In this document: positions 62,781 through 64,000 of the stretch, one piece after another
How the letters are laid out: every line of letters starts with the position of its first letter
Numbering within the stretch: the stretch's first letter is position 1
From: Opitutaceae bacterium
GTDB lineage: Bacteria; Verrucomicrobiota; Verrucomicrobiia; Opitutales; Opitutaceae
NCBI GenBank assembly: GCA_018402455.1
Contig: JAGYIG010000002.1
Location: 1-64,000, forward strand
Reading direction: 5' to 3'
Length of the DNA stretch: 64,000 bases
Translations under genes and position numbers: made by a program
The notes under the pieces: generated by a model
What the model was told of the DNA's origin: nothing
Database searches by the model: none
What the model saw: the letters and a program-made list of their open reading frames with translations, nothing else

Positions 62781-63746
62781 TTACTCCGACGCCGGCACCG
62801 GAGTTTTGTCCAGCAGTTCAGTAATGATTTGATCGGAGGTCTTGTCGGCCGCCTCCGCTTCGTAGGTCAACCCGACGCGGTGCCGCAGGACGTCATGCGC
62901 CACGTCTTGGATCAGACTCGGGGAAACAAAGTCCTCTCCGCGGAGCCACGCGAGGGCCCGGGAGGCCTGATAGAGCGCCAATGAGGCGCGCGGCGAGGCG
63001 CCGAAGCTCAGCAGCCGATAGCCCTTGGCATCGGGGACGGTGAGCGCCCGGGTGCCGCGCACCAGCGCGAGGATGTAACCCTGAATGGCCTCGGAAACAT
63101 GCACCTCGTCGACGGCGGTGCGCAGTCCCAACAGCTCTTCGCCAGAAGATGCCGCCTTAAGTTCAGGGGCTTTGGTGACTTGTCCCCAGCGTCTCATCAT
63201 TTCGGCCTCTTCGGCGTGGTCGGGGTAGTCGACGATCAGTTTAAAAAGGAACCGGTCGACTTGAGCCTCGGGGAGGGGATAGGTGCCCTCCTGCTCCACC
63301 GGATTTTGGGTCGCCATGACAAAGAACGGTTTGGGCAGTGGATGAGTTTGTCCACCGATGGTGACTTGGTGCTCCTGCATGGCTTCCAACAGCGCACTCT
63401 GCACCTTGGCCGGAGCCCGGTTGATTTCATCGGCCAAGACCAAATTGGCGAAGATGGGACCGCGGTGAGCGGAGAACTCCCCGGTCTTGGGCTGAAAGAT
63501 CATGGTTCCCACCACGTCACTGGGCAGCAGGTCCGGGGTGAACTGAATGCGTTCGAACTGCACCCCAAGAGCCGTCCCTAAAGATTTTACCAGCAGAGTT
63601 TTCGCCAATCCGGGCATGCCCTCGAGGAGCACGTGGCCATTGGCGAGAAGCGCGACGAGGAGCCGTTCAATCACGGCCTCTTGGCCGATGACGGCCTTGC
63701 CGATTTCGGAGCGAATGTTTTGAGACCAATTGGAACCGTTAGACAT
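62781..63746 (-). CDS. MoxR-family AAA+ ATPase
   Basis: The 321-residue AAA+ chaperone has Walker A (EGMPGLAKTLLVKSLG), Walker B (LVLADEINRAP), sensor 1 (FFVMATQNPVEQEGTYPLPEAQ) and a C-terminal lid ending near SDQIITELLDK. MoxR proteins are thought to remodel or insert cofactors into partner proteins with VWA domains. It leads the five following genes and diverges from the release-factor-like gene. Confidence 0.95.
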   Translation of the reverse strand: MSNGSNWSQNIRSEIGKAVIGQEAVIERLLVALLANGHVLLEGMPGLAKTLLVKSLGTALGVQFERIQFTPDLLPSDVVGTMIFQPKTGEFSAHRGPIFANLVLADEINRAPAKVQSALLEAMQEHQVTIGGQTHPLPKPFFVMATQNPVEQEGTYPLPEAQVDRFLFKLIVDYPDHAEEAEMMRRWGQVTKAPELKAASSGEELLGLRTAVDEVHVSEAIQGYILALVRGTRALTVPDAKGYRLLSFGASPRASLALYQASRALAWLRGEDFVSPSLIQDVAHDVLRHRVGLTYEAEAADKTSDQIITELLDKTPVPASE

Positions 63747-63827
63747 GGGAGGAGAATTGCGTTGGTGCGAATCAAGGGTTTTGACTCATGAAACTTAATC
63801 AGGTTCGCGCAGAAAAAGGATCACACC

Positions 63828-64000
63828 GTGGATTTACCAACTCAAATCGAGCAACGGCTCACCAAGCTGGGAGTGCGGGCCACCGATGTGGAGGAACGGT
63901 TCGTGCTCGGAAAGGGGCCTGGCGGACAAAAAATCAACAAAACATCGTCCACGGTTTGGCTGCGACACGGGGCCTCCAGCACCGAGGTCCGCTGCCAGGA
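63828..64000 (+). CDS. Peptide chain release factor-like protein with GGQ motif, truncated by window end
   Basis: The GTG at 63828 has a good Shine-Dalgarno (aaaaagga) 8 bases before it. The readable 57 residues include LGKGPGGQKINKTSSTVWLRH, the GGQ peptidyl-tRNA hydrolysis motif of class I release factors. With only about 25 residues before GGQ it lacks the codon-recognition domain, so it is likely an ArfB/RF-H-like rescue factor rather than RF1 or RF2. The rest lies outside. Confidence 0.85.
   Translation, partial: MDLPTQIEQRLTKLGVRATDVEERFVLGKGPGGQKINKTSSTVWLRHGASSTEVRCQ

Overview
The window looks like a chromosomal segment from a high-GC member of the PVC superphylum, most likely a verrucomicrobial Opitutaceae relative. 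This rests on lineage-typical families: a PVC-type haem-binding CxxCH protein, a Verrucomicrobia/Planctomycetes-restricted small protein of the Minf_1886 type, and an ExbB-ExbD-ExbD-TonB-TPR operon. The assignment is from remembered family knowledge, not a search. I see no rRNA, CRISPR array, transposase or prophage.

Layout. 0-12 kb holds secreted and redox functions: a GH10 xylanase, a broken PAS/receiver hybrid sensor, an outer-membrane barrel, a formylglycine-generating enzyme, a Kelch protein, an octahaem lipoprotein with TPRs and a PVC haem protein. 12.5-17.4 kb is a minus-strand Ton-type energy-transduction operon ending in a clear terminator. 17.7-18.1 kb carries three tRNAs. 18.3-27.3 kb is the translation block (rpmI-rplT, pheS-pheT, gatC-gatA-gatB). 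27.4-36.7 kb has two M16 proteases, PilZ, a divergent Fur homologue, a DUF3445 oxygenase and NAD kinase. 37-56 kb is housekeeping and accessory metabolism: JmjC-like oxygenase, tlyA/fpg, CorA, aminotransferase, CPA2 antiporter, Xaa-Pro peptidase, GT8, Nudix, metallophosphoesterase, MazG, MogA, Dps, gluQRS, LOG. 56-63.7 kb is a MoxR-DUF58-BatA-BatB-BatC-BatD operon. The window ends inside a GGQ release-factor-like gene.

The most interesting signal is a pair of small gene cassettes placed inside two essential operons. A four-helix-bundle (23S rRNA IVP-type) gene sits between pheS and pheT, and a GxxExxY (PD-(D/E)XK-like) gene sits between gatA and gatB. Each is bounded by short repeats that are inverted relative to each other. 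In both cases the left repeat abuts the cassette start codon and the right repeat abuts or contains the start of the downstream essential gene. A candidate attenuator also precedes pheS.

A caveat runs through the window. gatA, tlyA, fpg, one M16 protease, the DUF3445 gene, batB and the hybrid sensor are all interrupted. In gatA and in tlyA/fpg many one-base indels are clustered while the remaining residues stay conserved. Consensus or assembly error is a more likely explanation there than genuine gene decay.
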